DNA from: Streptosporangiaceae bacterium
Lineage (GTDB): Bacteria; Actinomycetota; Actinomycetes; Streptosporangiales; Streptosporangiaceae
Direction of reading: 5' to 3'
Assembly (NCBI GenBank): GCA_030043395.1
Contig: JASHXW010000272.1
Coordinates: forward strand, 1 to 5,816
Length of the DNA: 5,816 nucleotides
Shown in pieces: positions 5,781 through 5,816 of this stretch. A program made the translations under genes and the position numbers. Position 1 is the stretch's first letter. Every line of letters starts with the position of its first letter. The notes beneath the pieces were generated by a model. The model made no database searches, was not told the origin of the DNA, and saw nothing but the letters and a program-made list of their open reading frames with translations.

Positions 5781-5816
5781 TTAGCGGGGCAGCCGCAGCC
5801 TTGCCAGGACGGCACG
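5781..5816 (-). CDS. Possible 3' end of an upstream gene
   Basis: From the right edge one minus-strand frame reads RAVLARLRLPR and then TAA (5783-5781). The stretch is GC-rich like coding sequence here, and it turns sharply AT-rich right after the stop. Twelve codons cannot show a family. It could equally be non-coding sequence before pstB. A weak hairpin (AGGCCC with GGGTCT, one G-T pair) follows the stop. Confidence 0.25.
   Translation of the reverse strand, partial: RAVLARLRLPR

Overview
This window is almost entirely one phosphate-specific transport (Pst) locus, all on the minus strand. The GC-rich codon use, GTG and probable GTG/TTG starts, strong GGAG ribosome sites, secreted Ser/Gly-rich proteins and a PHO box of the Streptomyces type (11-base direct repeats beginning GTTCA) point to a high-GC actinomycete. 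I cannot name a genus.

Read in the direction of transcription (right to left), the layout is as follows. A possible gene end lies at the right edge (5781-5816). It is followed by an AT-rich promoter/operator region (about 5699-5763) and a leader. Next is pstB, the ATPase (5623-4643). A 256-base spacer follows, holding two hairpins and then a PHO box with a promoter-like arrangement. After it come pstC (4386-3370), pstA (3373-2207), pstS (2194-500) and an unidentified secreted protein that begins at 503 and runs off the left edge. The pstC/pstA and pstS/unknown junctions are 4-base ATGA overlaps, and pstA/pstS are 12 bases apart. So pstC-pstA-pstS-unknown looks like one tightly coupled unit under a PhoP-type box, while pstB in front of it has its own promoter region and probably its own terminator.

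PstS captures phosphate outside the membrane, PstC and PstA form the channel, and PstB hydrolyses ATP to drive uptake. Several things are not textbook. pstB is first and pstS late, instead of pstS-pstC-pstA-pstB-phoU, and no phoU is visible. PstS has no lipobox; it ends in a long Gly/Ser/Asn linker built partly from a 21-base tandem repeat, followed by a C-terminal membrane helix. In PstS the position aligned with the phosphate-contacting Arg135 of E. coli PstS is proline. PstA and PstB carry N-terminal extensions. The translationally coupled secreted protein after pstS has no family I recognise and is the best candidate for something undescribed.

Open frames on the plus strand are antisense shadows of these genes. 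The only stretches without genes are the pstB-pstC spacer (4387-4642) and the pstB upstream region (5624-5780). Both are described below.
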